A stretch of DNA of 64,000 nucleotides from Cristatella mucedo (GCA_009760855.2 WPIO01000149.1:347501-411500); one strand, 5' to 3'. Positions 11,299 to 22,497 are shown, numbered from the stretch's first letter. A program made the numbers and translations. The notes: a model not told the origin generated them from the letters alone.

Positions 11299-12278
11299 CT
11301 TAGGGGGAAATGTCAAGAAAATACCTATACAATTTTTCCGACAATCAAATATGTGTTTATGGTACCTTTCGAAAGACAAATGTGTTAGAACTAGAATCGG
11401 AAGTTCTGACGACTTCCGCATGAAAGGAAAAATGTGCTATGCAAACCACGCCTAACCCAGATGTAAACCAGAAGCAAGAAATCTAAATAAAAATAAAATA
11501 AATAAAAAATTTACCGATCTCTGCATCATATGCGACTTGTATCCAACTTGTCGAACCTTGATAGATCGCAATATATGCTTGAAGCTCGTTGAGGTGCATT
11601 CTTGTAACTTTTATACAGCTTCTATACTTTTATACTTTTATCCAGGGTTGGTTTGTGCCTTGTAAATTAAATAACTCAAACTAATATTTCACATATCGAA
11701 ATGAAGTTTGAAATGCGAGTTCAGCTCTGCTTTTTTTACCCTAGTCTTTAAAATTTTTATTTTGGTTTGATACATTTAGGTGTATGCGTTATCAAACGTC
11801 CTGAAGCTTTGTTTTCCGTAATCGTGGACATATAGAACCAATTGTATCAAACCAAAATCAAAATAGGGTAAAAAAACAGAGCTGAACTCACATTTCAAAT
11901 TTCACTTCGATACGTGAAATATTATTAGTTGCTTAATTTACAAGGGACCAACCAACCCTGGAAATGAAGCTGTATAAAAGTCACAAGTATGCACCTCAAC
12001 AAGCTTCAAGCATATATTGCGATATTCCAAGATTCGACAAATTGGGATACAAGCCGCATATAGTGCAGAGATCGGTAAAAATTTTATTTGTAGATTTCTT
12101 GCTTCCGGTTACATCTGGGTTAGGCGCGGTTTGCATAGCAAATTTTTCCTTTCATGCGGAAGTCGTCAGAACTTCCGATCCCAGGACTAACGTATTTGTC
12201 TTTCGATAGGTACCATAAACACATATATTCGATTGTCGGACACATGTTATAGGTATTTTCTTGACTTTCCCCCTAGTC
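11299..12278. mobile_element. Foldback element, ~980 bp near-palindrome
   Basis: The left arm (11299 to about 11779) and right arm (about 11841 to 12278) are inverted copies of one another over roughly 440-480 bases, with a loop of about 60 bases. Matching landmarks: GGGGGAAATGTCAAGAAAAT at 11303 against its inverse near 12258-12276; ATATGTGTTTATGGTACC against its inverse at about 12209-12228; TGACGACTTCCGCATGAAAG against 12151-12173; GGTTTGATACA at 11764 against TGTATCAAACC at 11844. The direct repeat GCCTTCG flanks it at 11292-11298 and 12279-12285, a possible 7-base target duplication. It has no open frame for a transposase, so it looks like a non-autonomous DNA foldback element or very large MITE. 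Confidence 0.8.
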
Positions 12279-12611
12279 GCCTTCGGTTGGGCCGAGATGT
12301 GGTCAAAATCCACTTCGACCTTGGCGAGTCTTGCTTCTGACCTGCTGCGGTCTTCTTTCTTTTAGGAAGTTTACACGGTCAGTTTTCCTTCAAGTATGGC
12401 TTCCTACTTGCTCCACCCCAGAGTAACATTGCTTTTGTTAGCGAAATAGAAAATGGCACTCCGCGATGCACCTTCCGGTGAGTTCAACTTTGCACGATTG
12501 CCTCTATCGCTCGCTACCTCATTTACTGATTTTCGCATGACTAGTTCGTAGTGCCTCGTAAACAGGGACTATCGCGGAACGCACCGTCCATTTCGCTCCT
12601 TAGCAATAAAA

Positions 12612-12775
12612 ACAGTAGCTGACTCAACAGCCTCTTTTGTATAGCGACCGATGAGCCGGCTATCACCTCCGCTTGCAGCGCCAATATAGGATCGCCCACC
12701 GCAGGGTTCGAACCCACGACCTCGGGACCGAGGCCGTGAAAAGCAATCACCTTACCTAGTATGCCATCACGGCTA
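12612..12775 (-). mobile_element. tRNA-derived SINE (type 1), minus
   Basis: Minus-strand copy with box B (GGGTTCGAACCC) at about 12706-12718 and a box A-like GGTAAGGTGATTGC near 12742-12756. The 3' tail holds a CTATACAAAAGAGG-type end (reverse complement at about 12630-12645). The AGCCG hairpin has diverged. Confidence 0.8.
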
Positions 12776-13120
12776 CGAAAAAGGCGAGGTTCCCTGTACA
12801 AGCCGCCGAAGGTCTAGCCTCTCTAAGGTAAAATCTTCGCGAGAGAAAGGCTTGATTAGCGTCGATGTTCGGAGGAGACCCCGGATGGGAATGTTTCCAT
12901 TCGCAACTATCCGCGATAGCCGTGCACTCCTCCCGCCGACCTCCTTTCGTTAGACCCTTGAGCAATTACGCTTGCATCCAGGGGCTCGGAGAGGGCTGGC
13001 CGCGGCACCCTTCCCGAGGTTCCGACTCCGAAGTTCCGTACTCGGGCGACCCCTCCGCCAGCGCCTGCCCAGTGCCCGCAGACCAGTCTCGCCGCACCAG
13101 GAGCCGGCCAGCTCCCCCCA
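12776..13120. other. Unassigned sequence between repeats
   Basis: No gene or repeat recognised. Plus-strand open frames here (12865-13227) are proline/serine-rich and run into the LINE 3' end that begins at about 13121, so I do not call them. Confidence 0.3.
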
Positions 13121-13392
13121 GGGTTTCTTACGCTACGACAACTACTCTTCTTCTGCCTGACTATGGCAAATCCTTTCCAGCTGAGCTGCTACTTCCATGC
13201 TACTCACTACCTCAACTGCTCTCCTGACTCTGCTATGCTTCTCACTTGCTCTTTGCTTCGTGAGATGAAGTCTGTTGGATACCGACGGCGTACCGAAAGC
13301 CGCTTAGGCTGTGAGCGCGCTATATAAAACTCTCCTGCGTAATGCTCACATAGTCTTTGTGGAGTTACAGTCGGAGATGCATTACAGTATGC
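13121..13392 (+). mobile_element. L2-B LINE 3' end, plus
   Basis: Matches the 3' part of the longer L2-B copies at 28.7 and 32.1 kb: TTCTTACGCTACGACAACTA, then GAAGTCTGTTGG, the tail hairpin AAAGCCGCTTAGGCTGTGAG, GCGCTATATAAAAC, and the terminal GTCTTTGTGGAGTTACAG block with an ATTAC-type end. 5'-truncated, non-coding. Confidence 0.8.
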
Positions 13393-13637
13393 TACCGGGC
13401 GCCGGGCCTTGCAGCGCGTCTCCCCAGCCCCTTTCCGTCCCGCCCCTTTCCGCCCTAGCGAAAGCGGTCCGGTTACTCAGCGCCAGCCGACACGGTTCCA
13501 CCTGGTTTTAATCCGCTTGGTGCTAGCTAGTATGTATTTACAGCCGGTTAGTGAGGAAAAATCTCGGTTATCTGCTGAGTGGTCACTTGGTAATTCGACT
13601 GACGAGTTTCACCACAAACGTGAAATAACGCCGAATT

Positions 13638-13775
13638 GGTTTGGTCCAGTGGTTAAGGTGCTCGCCCCGATCAAGGTTTGGCTGAGTTCGTGGACTCGAG
13701 CGCCGAGGCACATGTGAAGCGCTTAAATAGAGAATAAGTTTTCTTAGGGCACTATACAAATGAATACTATATATG
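13638..13775 (+). mobile_element. tRNA-derived SINE with L2-A tail (type 2), plus
   Basis: The tRNA-like head (TCCAGTGGTTAAGGTGCTCG, box B-like GTGGACTCGAGC) is joined directly to an L2-A-like tail (AAGCGCTTAAATAGAGAATA, then GGGCACTATACAAATG). The head is that of a polymerase III transcript and the tail resembles the partner LINE, which is the usual architecture of LINE-mobilised SINEs. Confidence 0.7.
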
Positions 13776-14384
13776 TTTAACCAACGAATGCAACTCTCAT
13801 GTGCCGGATGTAGCGGCAGCGATACACCGCTGTACGGTCGGTCCGACTTAAGCCCAGCCAGCGGAGTCCTGTCAGCGTCTTGCGATGGCCAAGTCTCAGC
13901 ACCAGCAGCCCTCTAATTGATATTGGAATTGCTCCGGATTCATTGAATAGTTTACCAGAGGCGATGACTCGCCGCGAGCAGCAACGGCCTGAACAGTGGC
14001 CAACGAATCCACCGGATATACGGGAACGTGCCGCCTGGACGCTGCTACAAATCGCTGGGAGAGCGCAAGTCAAGCTGTAAGATCCAAGGAGGGCAATGTG
14101 AGAGCGAGCTGCACAGCGGAAGAGGGCACTCGGCGGACGACTCGCTCAGGAGCAGTCTTTGTCTGGCGCGTTTAGAAACTCAAATGCATTATACGACTTA
14201 TCGCCCTTTGACCGACCGGCTCTAGCCTGGTTTCTATCAGCTGCTGAGAATAGCAGCCGCGGATTCGGCAAAAAGCATCGGTTGTGGCTCATTTGTTGTC
14301 AATTAGTCGAACTCCATAGCTACAGCTCTTACCCGACATACGGTGCAACGTGCATCGACGCATTCCGGATGACAGCACGCACGC
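13776..14384. other. Unassigned sequence
   Basis: No gene or clear repeat. Open frames on both strands (13777-14073 minus, 14028-14225 plus) lack recognisable motifs. Confidence 0.3.
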
Positions 14385-14460
14385 AAAGTGCCTAGAAAAA
14401 GATTAAGCTTTTTGAAGGCGTTACCCAAGTACGCTATTATCATCGTTACCATTACAGGAG
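14385..14460 (+). mobile_element. L2-A LINE 3' tail, plus
   Basis: AAAGTGCCTAGAAAAAGATT, then AAGGCGTTACCCAAGTACG and an ATT-rich end: the L2-A hairpin tail in plus orientation, diverged. Confidence 0.65.
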
Positions 14461-14555
14461 CAAGCGTGCGTGCCCGTAAGCGCGCCGCTCGGGCTGCGGG
14501 TGCCTGCCTGACGCCACGTTCAGGCATGCGTGGCGTTCGGTGTTGCAGTTTGACA

Positions 14556-14681
14556 GATGAGCATGATTTTACTTACCATTCAATTGCATTTCCCTTTGCA
14601 GCAAATGTAAAGCGCCTAGAAAGAGATTAAGTTCTCCGAGGGCGCTTTATCAAGTGCATTATTATTATTATTATTATTATG
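14556..14681 (+). mobile_element. L2-A LINE 3' end with (ATT)n, plus
   Basis: A well preserved tail: GCAGCAAATGTAAAGCGCCT, AGAAAGAGATTAAG, GAGGGCGCTTTATCAAGTGC, then ATT repeated to 14681. The two GCGCC/GGCGC arms form a hairpin about 35 bases long, presumably the structure recognised by the reverse transcriptase. Confidence 0.85.
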
Positions 14682-15008
14682 AGTCGCAAGCCAGCAAATA
14701 AAGCAACGCGACGACGTCGCAGCGTCCCTCTCAGTGGCGCCTGGGAGCTGGTGAGATTGCTCGATTAATTGACTAGAAAGTGCAATCGGCTCGTGTGTCC
14801 TTTTTATTTTCATTCTTTGCAGACCGCCGGTGCGAGTGGCTGATTTGCGTTCTCTCTGGATTTTCTTCCGAAACCGAGTGCTCAGGTAATGGGTCCTGTA
14901 ACAAAGGGTTGTGGCCTCTTAAAATAATTTGACCCTCTCTTATACGCGAGTAGCTTCTCGCGGGGAAACTAAATTTTTTCGTTCGCATCCGAATTTCTTT
15001 GGCATATC
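14682..15008. other. Unassigned sequence
   Basis: Nothing recognised between the two LINE ends; short, with no convincing open frame. Confidence 0.3.
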
Positions 15009-15150
15009 GTGCGTGAGAGGTCTGTTGGCTACTCAATGCATACGGAAAGTTGCTTAGGCTTAGAGTTCGCTGTACAAAACCGTCCTGCTTATCACCCGCA
15101 GGGTCTTTGTGGAGTTACGGACGGAGCTACGCTACTTTATATTACAGACT
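15009..15150 (+). mobile_element. L2-B LINE 3' end, plus
   Basis: Contains GGTCTGTTGGCTAC, a diverged hairpin (AAGTTGCTTAGGCTTAGAG), a GCTGTACAAAAC end and GTCTTTGTGGAGTTACGGAC. It matches the last 140 bases of the L2-B copies at 13.1, 29.8 and 34.2 kb. Confidence 0.75.
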
Positions 15151-15570
15151 CCGGAAGTAAAACAAAGGTCTGCACTGAAACCCGCAAGTGGAACTTTTTC
15201 TATGGAAGGCGGCGACGATCAAGCGCCGTTTAGCATAATCGACGTATCTCCTTGGTGAGACGAAGCAGCCTTCCGATAATTAACCGCTGTCTCGTCGCTG
15301 ACGTCGTGCGTTGTATGAACGCGACTCATATTGCGACTTGAACGAGCGAAGGGTGGGACATTTTTCCGCATTCATTTCAGCGAAAAGCTTTGGAAATTTG
15401 AGGAATCTTATGTATACGCTGTGGAGAGCTGTCAACAATGCGAACGTCTGCTATTCGGCTGCGCTTCTTATGCTTATAGCTCTCGCGATGCAAACGTCCA
15501 TTCGACTAAAAATAAGGATCCCGTCTTTATTCGTGCGGCTGTGAGCCGGTGGCTCGTTGCCGGTGGCTCG

Positions 15571-15782
15571 CTAGTGTGCTTATGCGGCCTGCTGACACTG
15601 CGCATTCTGCCACTGAGCACCTTTGCATGCTGACCCCGTGCATGTCACCTCTAACCATGTTATGCTTGTTCGTGCTGTTACTATGATCATGCTTGTTTTT
15701 CAGCACATGTAAAGTGCCTAGAAAGAGATTCAGTTTTCTGAGGGCGCTACGCAAATGCATTATTATTATTACTATTAATACC
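15571..15782 (+). mobile_element. L2-A LINE 3' end with (ATT)n, plus
   Basis: Starts with the block TGCTTATGCGGCCTGCTGAC, continues through TTGCATGCTGACCCCGTGCA and CTCTAACCATGTTATG. It ends in the hairpin AAAGTGCCTAGAAAGAGATT, GAGGGCGCTACGCAAATGC and (ATT)n. A longer relative of the tail-only copies. Confidence 0.85.
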
Positions 15783-17714
15783 CGCATTCGCATCGTAAGC
15801 ACTCAAACTCGCATACCCAGAGGGATGCGCAGTCCAGAAATTTCGGAGCAAGTTCACTTATCAACCGAGTATGAACGGGGGCGCGCAGAAAGAGACTCCA
15901 GCTGATTTATTACTCCCCCCCCCCGCCGACGGGACGCGTGAGAACGTGAAGAGTCGCAATGCTGCCGCAGGGTACAGCTCAGCCAGTGGGAAAAAAATCC
16001 GCACGACACCAAATCCGTAGGACACTCGTGCCCACGAAAGGAGACTGCCGAGACGCTTTGCAGACGACGGGACGCTGACGCTGGGGCGTTGCGTCTATTA
16101 AAACCAGCGGTCGAACTCGGCTTCCGTCGAGGCGAGGGCAAGGTTTGACCCCGAAGCAGCTGGTATGCGTACGAATTATTCAACGCGTTAGCACGGTTGT
16201 TGTGGCAACGAGGATGCGGCAGAGGATTCTTTTAGCTTAACGTCCTTGACGGGCGGAGGGCTGCTGGCTTGCAGGTGCGAGGTTTCTGCGCCACTTTGGA
16301 ATAGTAGCCGCTCTCTCCTCCAGTTGCGTTGCGCGTCGTGTGCTGGTAGACCGATGCACCTTCCGCTAAAGTACTCGGCGTCGGCAAACGCGGATAGGAT
16401 AGTCTCGAGCAGTTGCAGCGATTGTAGCTTATCTACTTTGGCCTCGCCGCCGCTTCGCGTCTTTACCGGGACGCAATCGACAGCAGTCGAGTCGCGCTGC
16501 TTGACTTGGCAGGAGACTGTCTCGTAAGAGCTCGCCTTTCGCATTCGGCATCGCAGCCTTTCGACGACGTTACATCCGGTCGCTTGCCGACATCTCGACG
16601 AGGCTCGTCTGAACGTCCTAGCGGCGGCGAGCGGCGCGGGTCTCCGCCGCCGCCGCCGCCGCCGCCTTTTCGGGCGGGCGAGTGCGTCGGCGGCCGTTGA
16701 CGACCGCATCCCGCGCTACGGCCGTTTGCGAACGCGACTCTTTTGCCGCCGCCGCCTCGGCACCATCAGCCGCGCCGCAGCTGAGCGCGCGCGGGCGGTG
16801 ACTGGCGCGGCCACTGCGAAGGCCACTCGCCAAAGAAGAGCGCGGGGTCGGGTGGGTCCGCGCAGCCGGCGCGCCTCGCCGCCGCGCCTCGCCGTCGCGA
16901 GGCGGCGACCGGCGAGAGTCGCCGCGCCCGGATGTCCGGCGCTCGACAGACCGGCCCTATAGGGCCGCGGCGGCGGTAGGACGGCCGCGCGGCAGCGTAA
17001 GCGTGCGGCGAGCGATTACCGCCCACTTCAGCCGCAATTCCTCTGGGTGGCGCTAATGATTTGTGTCATTGCGGGCGCCGGCGAACGCCGCGACAGAGTA
17101 CCGGCCCTAACTAAATTAGTATCGTTATACAAATCTCCGCGTGCCGCCTCCGTCGGCCCTAATTGCCGCGGCCGATCAATGCGACGTTCCCTTGACGTTG
17201 GTGTTTTATTGAAAAACCGGTGGACAATTCCCTAAATAACAAACAAAGAGCCGACTAAGAAAGAAACACACGCAGGCACGTGGTCGATAGACGGAAGGCC
17301 CGTCCTCTTCAAGTCTCGTCGCGCCGGCGCCAAAAAAAACGGGCCGCAAACAGCGCTGCACCCGATCTTGCGGTAGACTGTCAAGAACGGGCTGCACGCG
17401 CGCGCGCGCGCGCGCGCGAGCCGCCGCCGCGACAGAGACCGGACCTACCGCCGGGACCTCTCGACTGGGGGGGGGGGCGGCGGCGGCGGCGGTGGGAAAC
17501 GACTCTTTAACTACCGAAGCGCTGCCAAGAGCGGTGCGTCCCACGCGATGCGCATACGACGATGACAAAGCGACTTCGCTGGCGCCGCCGCGAGCTCTCG
17601 GCACGCCGGCGGACGCGCGGCGGCTTTTCGTTGGTAAATCGCCGCCGCAAGATGAGGGGTAGAGAAGCTTCTCTGACTTGGACGGGAGAGACGTCTCGGC
17701 GGTTGCTCGGGGGA

Positions 17715-17806
<92 letters not shown>

Positions 17807-17897
17807 GAAACAGATGGGGGGCCAAAGGCACGCGACGCAAAGCGGTGCGCCTTCTTCCTTCGCGACGCTGCACCGGCCGCGTCCTCCGGGACGACCA
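15783..17897. other. CpG-rich 3' flank of Phox2 with (CCG)n and (GA)n
   Basis: GC- and CpG-rich sequence downstream of the Phox2 stop codon. It holds a CCG run at about 16644-16666, a CG dinucleotide run at 17397-17418 and a long GA tract (listed separately). AATAAA on the minus strand at 17205-17210 is a candidate poly(A) signal for Phox2, giving a 3' UTR of about 0.7 kb. The large arginine- or serine/leucine-rich open frames here come from base composition and repeats. Confidence 0.5.
17718..17803. repeat. (GA)n microsatellite in Phox2 3' flank
   Basis: About 40 GA repeats with one AAAG interruption. On the Phox2 sense strand it is (CT)n, inside the predicted 3' UTR about 100 bases after the stop codon. 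Confidence 0.9.
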
Positions 17898-19231
17898 TTA
17901 CGCCGGGCCGTAGCTGCCTATTCCGGGCGAGTACTCGTCAGCGTCGACGGCGTTCGCCGGCGTGTTCAAGATGGCGCTGTACGGTCCATGCAGCGGCAGG
18001 TCCGGGTAGCCTGACGAGCTAGCCGCCTTGCTTTCGTCGGGCGACATTTCCGAGTGCGATGCGCCGTGCTTGTAGCCGCCGTCTGGAAGGAAAGAGGCGA
18101 CGTCAGCTTCTGCGCGGAACGCCGCGTCTTTCCTTCGAGCGCCGCCGACTGCAGCAGCTGCTGCGTTAGGGGTCCGCGCGGCGGCGACGGCGGCGGCGGC
18201 GGCGCACGAAAAGCTGCGAGCAAAGAAAATACGCGCGGCGCCGCCGCCGCCGGTCCGACTATCTCTCTCGGGCCGGCAGCGGCTGCGCCGCTCGACGGCA
18301 ACGTCAGCGCCACCCGCCGGTGCCCAATGTCGCCGCCGCCGCCTGGCTGCGCGCAGCCTGAGCGGCCGCGAATTTCTTTTCGAGCGCGCGCGAGGCCCAG
18401 CGGACGTCGCGTTCGCTACCGGTTCATAGGTGAAAGTGAAATCAGAGGTCGACTGACTCAGCAGCCGCGTTTGCGAGAGTCGCAGGGAAGCAGCCTCGGC
18501 GGCTATCGTCCGCGCTCGCGGCGATGCTAGAAATGCCCGCTGCAGGACTCGAGCTCACGACCAGAGTCGCGAAGAAGTGCAAGCCCCATAGCAGCTGGAC
18601 TGAGACCTCGCCACTCGAACGCCGCCGCCCGCTCGCCCGCCCACAATTTCGTTCGTTTCGCCTCAGCGGCGCTAACTTTCCTAGCGGCCGCGCGCGTCCT
18701 CCTGCGCGCGCACACCTCACGACCGACGACGAGCTGACGGGAGGGGACCGACACGCGGAGGACTGACGGCGGCTCGCCGCTCCTCGCGCGTGCGCACACT
18801 CGCGCTCGCTCTCCGCTCACCCCCTTTTTTCTCGTCCTTAGCCGACGCATCCTTGGACGACGATTTCGGCGTCTTCACTTTTTCCACTTTTCTGAACTTT
18901 GCTCGCCGATTCTGGAACCACACCTGCAAGCGGCGTCGGCCACTCCGCTCGAATCCGCCGAAATCGATCGACCGGCGGCGAGCGGCGGCCATTGCGACGA
19001 GCGAGCGAGCGGCCATTGCGACGAGCGAGCGAGCGGCGGCCATTGCGGCCGCGGGTCTCACCTGAACTCGGGCTTCCGTTAGGTCGATCTTCATGGCGAT
19101 CTCCTCGCGCGTATAGATGTCCGGGTAGTGGGTCTCGGCGAACGCTTTCTCGAGCTCTTTCAGCTGGCTGCTCGTGAACGTTGTCCGTATTCGACGCTGC
19201 TTCCTCTTCTCAGACGAAGACGGCGAGAAAT

Positions 19232-19262
<31 letters not shown>

Positions 19263-21026
19263 GTAGAGCTTGTACGGTAAACCTGCGACGGCGGTGCGTG
19301 CCGGCTCCGTAAGCGGGCGAGATCCGCCGCCGGGCGGCGCTGCTACGCGGCAGCGGCGGCCCTCTCTACATATCTCGGCATGGAGTGCGAGCAAGCGGTG
19401 GCAGTGTTGTGTAGCTGCAGCTGCTGCGAGCATTCGGTGCAGCACAGCTGAGCGAAAGGTGCGTCGTTGCCCCTATCCCAGCCGAGATCGGCGTTCTCTC
19501 CGGCGTTAGAGTTACAGTGCTGCGCGCCGGCTCTTGCGAACCATTCTCCGCTCAGACTCCACTCGTCGATGCACTACTAGGCACGCTCAAGTTGGCGAAT
19601 CGCGCCGATACGTTCAGAAAGGAGGATGCAGCCGGCGCGAGAGTGTAATGGCGTCGCTCGCCTACATCGGCAACTCCCTCTTGCACTCGCCGTATAACGC
19701 ATATTTCAGATGGCTCCCTAAACCACAACTGTGCCTATAATTTTTAATCCTGCAGTTAAAATGTCTTATTCCATTTTGTAGGTACGCGTCTGTGTGAGCT
19801 GCCACCCTGCTCAGGTAGCCGCCAGGAAGCGGGCAGCCGACGCGTGCTGCAGAAACGGCGCCGCGCGCTTGAACGAGCGATGCACGACATTGCGCGTGTG
19901 ACCGCGCTGCTCGCGAGCGCGTGCTTCTCCTCGACGCCGCTGTGCGGCGCGCGTTTGCAACGCTTCCACGTGCGAGCGCGCGCGCCATTCCGAGTAGTCA
20001 GGGTAGACGGCCTGCTCCGCTTCAGATCAGGAAAGGTTAGTCTGACGAACCGTAGCTTCCAGCGCAACTCCTATTGCGCAAAGGCTGCCGCGCTCGACCC
20101 GGCGTCTGCGCGCGAGCCGGAATTCAAACCGCGCGAAACGGCACGCGCGCGAGTCTTTCGCGCCGGATATCCGGAACGTGTCTTGCCCGACTTGCGGGCA
20201 CTTTTTTGCGATCCGCAGCGAGTGCGTCGAAATTGGCGCTCGAAGCCGGCGAAACCGCGCGAAGCTCGGATAGCTGACGTAGCGTGTACGCTTCGCGGCG
20301 CCAACGTGCGCGCGCGTCTCGTCGTGCGCCTCGAACCGAATTTCACCGGATTCCGACCGCGCGCGCATTCGTGCGCGAGAATGTGGACTGCAAATGTGGA
20401 CTGCAAAGGAATTGGCCGCGCCGCATGTGCCGGATTGCGGCGCCGTCGGCGCGGGCCAGCGGGCGGTGCTAGAAGAAAGTGAGTGCTGGAAGAGGGGGGC
20501 TGAGGGGGCGGAGCGGCGAGCTCGGATTTTCTCGAGTTCGCGTCGCCGCCGCGCGCGGACGACGCGCGAGGCTCACTAGACAGCGAGCTTCGCACGCTCA
20601 CGCGCGCGGAGAGAGAGAGAGAGAGAGTGAGTGAGTGAGTGAGAGAGAGAGAGAGTCGGACTCGCGCGCTGGGCGTCCCTGCTGCTGCTGCTCTCTGCAT
20701 GCGAGTGAGCGAGCGCTGCCGCGGCAGCGCGCGGCCGCGCGCGACGAGACGCGCGCGATGAACGCTCGCGATAGGTGGCAGCGGCGGCGGCGGCGGCGCT
20801 CACCTGTCGGAGCGAACGTGTTGGTCGGCGGGCGGGCCATCGTCGCCGCCAGCATGCTGTCCGGGGCATGCATGACGTTGGTCGGGTACGGTCTGCTGTA
20901 GGCATTGTAGCGGTTGTACAGGCTCTGGTCGCCGTACGCGCACGCCAAGTTGCAGCTCGAGTCCAGCTGACCGACTCCACAGCCGCTCGTGTCGAAGTTG
21001 GCTTGATGCAAGTACGTATAGTCCAT
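17898..21026 (-). CDS. Phox2: Phox2 paired-like homeodomain transcription factor
   Basis: Four coding exons join in frame: 21026-20804, 19282-19062, 18923-18821 and 18082-17898, giving 243 residues. All introns are GT-AG, in phases 1, 0 and 1. The N terminus ([11 protein letters not shown]...) resembles Phox2 family starts. GLPYKLY follows the first junction, as PYKL does in vertebrate PHOX2B. Then come nine prolines (residues 82-90) and the homeodomain at residues 103-162, starting [20 protein letters not shown]. Helix 3 reads [12 protein letters not shown] with Gln at homeodomain position 50 (residue 152), as in this class. The intron between Gln148 and Val149 matches the intron position inside the vertebrate PHOX2 homeobox. 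Phox2 proteins specify autonomic, visceral motor and noradrenergic neurons in the nucleus. The C-terminal tail is short, has no poly-alanine tract, and is split by an extra intron. ATG context and N-terminal homology fix the start. Confidence 0.95.
18533..18590 (-). mobile_element. Possible SINE head remnant in Phox2 intron 3
   Basis: CGCTGCAGGACTCGAGCTCA followed by CGACCAGAGTCGCGAAG resembles the box B region of the type 1 SINEs in minus orientation. It is short and weak. Confidence 0.3.
18987..19047. repeat. 24-bp tandem repeat in Phox2 intron 2
   Basis: The unit GGCCATTGCGACGAGCGAGC plus GAGC occurs twice and is followed by a partial third copy. It lies between the two homeobox exons, just after the intron 2 donor. 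Confidence 0.75.
20609..20656. repeat. (GA)n/(GTGA)n microsatellite in Phox2 intron 1
   Basis: An impure GA and GTGA tract inside the first Phox2 intron, about 150 bases past the exon 1 donor. Confidence 0.8.
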
Positions 21027-22497
21027 GGTAATACGATGCCGAAGCGCTGGCGTAATTCGAATGAATGAATTTGTCACTCGCAAATCTAATAAGGTGGACG
21101 CAGATTGCGTTATCCTTCACCAATTGCTAACAGCTCATATTAAACCGCGTCGCAATGACGAGCCTTTAAATCTCGCCGTCAGAGGGACTCCTGCGAGGTT
21201 CGGCGCGCTCGCGCGAACGTCTCCGCTCTTTCTCCGTCGTCGAGCCGCTGCGGACTCGGCCGGCGCTCCTATTCGCGGCTGGCAGCGACGCCTAGCGGAG
21301 CCCGGAGTGCGAACGAGTGAGCGAGCGAGCGAGCGAGCGAGCGCAAATCAGACGGGGCGGGCAAGCCGCCGAGCGGCGCTTTATAATAGGCTGGAGGCGC
21401 GCGCACGCACTGCGCACACTGGCCGTCGCCACTTCCTCCTCCTGCCGGCGGTCGGCCGGCGCCCCAGGGTAATGGTCGCTTGCCTCTCGACTCCAATTAA
21501 GCGATGCCGCCGAATTGCGAGAGAGGCGCGCTGGCAGGACGACAATGCTCGAGCGCGCCGGAGCGACTGGGCGGCCCATATGGCGGACAGACGCCACGAG
21601 GGTCTTTCTTTTCAGGATCTCTTTCACTTAAGCGTCCCTTTGTGCTCGCGTGCCATCGCAACGGCCGCGATGCGGAAAGGACAGGGTTCGAGCGAGCGAG
21701 CGCGCATGCGAGCTCGCTCGGGCGGCCTCTTCGCGCCGAGGACCGCGAGCGACCGACGCGCCGGCGGGCGGAGCGCGACGGGCTCGCTGCGCTGCCGACG
21801 ACGACGAATTCAGAGCTCGCTGACGCCGACGAGGCGGTGCTCGGGCGCCGCCAGTTCGTCGACTCCGACCGGCTGCATGCGGAGCGCTCTCTGGCGGAGG
21901 AGTCGAACCCCGCGAACCTAGACGTCGCCGCCGCTCAGACGTCTCCTTCGGATCTGAGATAGTAAAATGCTGTGGATTCAGCCACCGGTGTGTGCTATTT
22001 CTACCTTCCTAAATGGTGCGCGGGTTTGGAATTCGTCGCCCCCTTCTTCCGCGTCTTTCCTGGCTTCCGGCGCCGCGTCGTTTCTAGCTTCAAGTCTTGC
22101 GGCGAGTCGAGCCTGAAACACTTTCCGTCGGTTCTTCGCCGGATATCCGGACCCGTTCGTCGTATTTGCCCTTAGTATCTCGCCTCGCGGGCGTGGCCAG
22201 ATGTCGCATGCTTCACTGACGTCCTCTTTCGTCAGAGGACGGCGAGCGATAGGCGGCTAGTAGCCCGCTGCTGCGTCAGTGTAATGCGTCGGAGCTCGAC
22301 GACGCATTACAGAGGTCGCTTGTGCTGCGGACGCTCGCTGCTGCTGCTGCGGCGGCGGCGGCGGCGGCGGCGGCTGAGGTCCGTCACTGCAAACGCAACC
22401 CGCGCGCAACGGCGCCAGTCATTGCGGAGGCGAGAGACGAGAGTGCAGTCGAAGCTAGCGCCTCAAAGTGCGATTAGCGGGTCCCGCATAGGCGCCT
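21027..22497. promoter_or_regulatory. Phox2 5' flank, CpG-rich promoter region
   Basis: This CpG-rich sequence lies upstream of the Phox2 start codon and probably holds the 5' UTR and promoter. On the minus strand a TTTAAA box at about 21165-21170, near 140 bases upstream of the ATG, is TATA-like. A CAATTG E-box lies at 21120-21125. Homeodomain-type AT cores (CTAATAAGG at about 21087) are also present. No transcription start was determined. Open frames here are arginine/alanine-rich composition artefacts. Confidence 0.4.

Noticed and set aside
16188-16709. Minus-strand 173-residue open frame downstream of Phox2
   Set aside because: Begins in an arginine run from (CCG)n and lies in CpG-rich sequence, where long frames occur by chance; no motif recognised.
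17206-17898. Minus-strand 230-residue frame with a long Ser-Leu run
   Set aside because: The run is a translation of the (GA)n microsatellite; the frame only abuts the real Phox2 last exon in another phase.
18717-19445. Single 242-residue homeobox open frame read without splicing
   Set aside because: It reads through intron 2 inside the homeodomain, inserting [12 protein letters not shown]-type residues. The GT-AG junction restores the canonical [11 protein letters not shown] order.
20071-20700. Arginine/serine-rich minus-strand frame in Phox2 intron 1
   Set aside because: Compositional artefact of CpG-rich intron and GA repeats; lies between exons 1 and 2.
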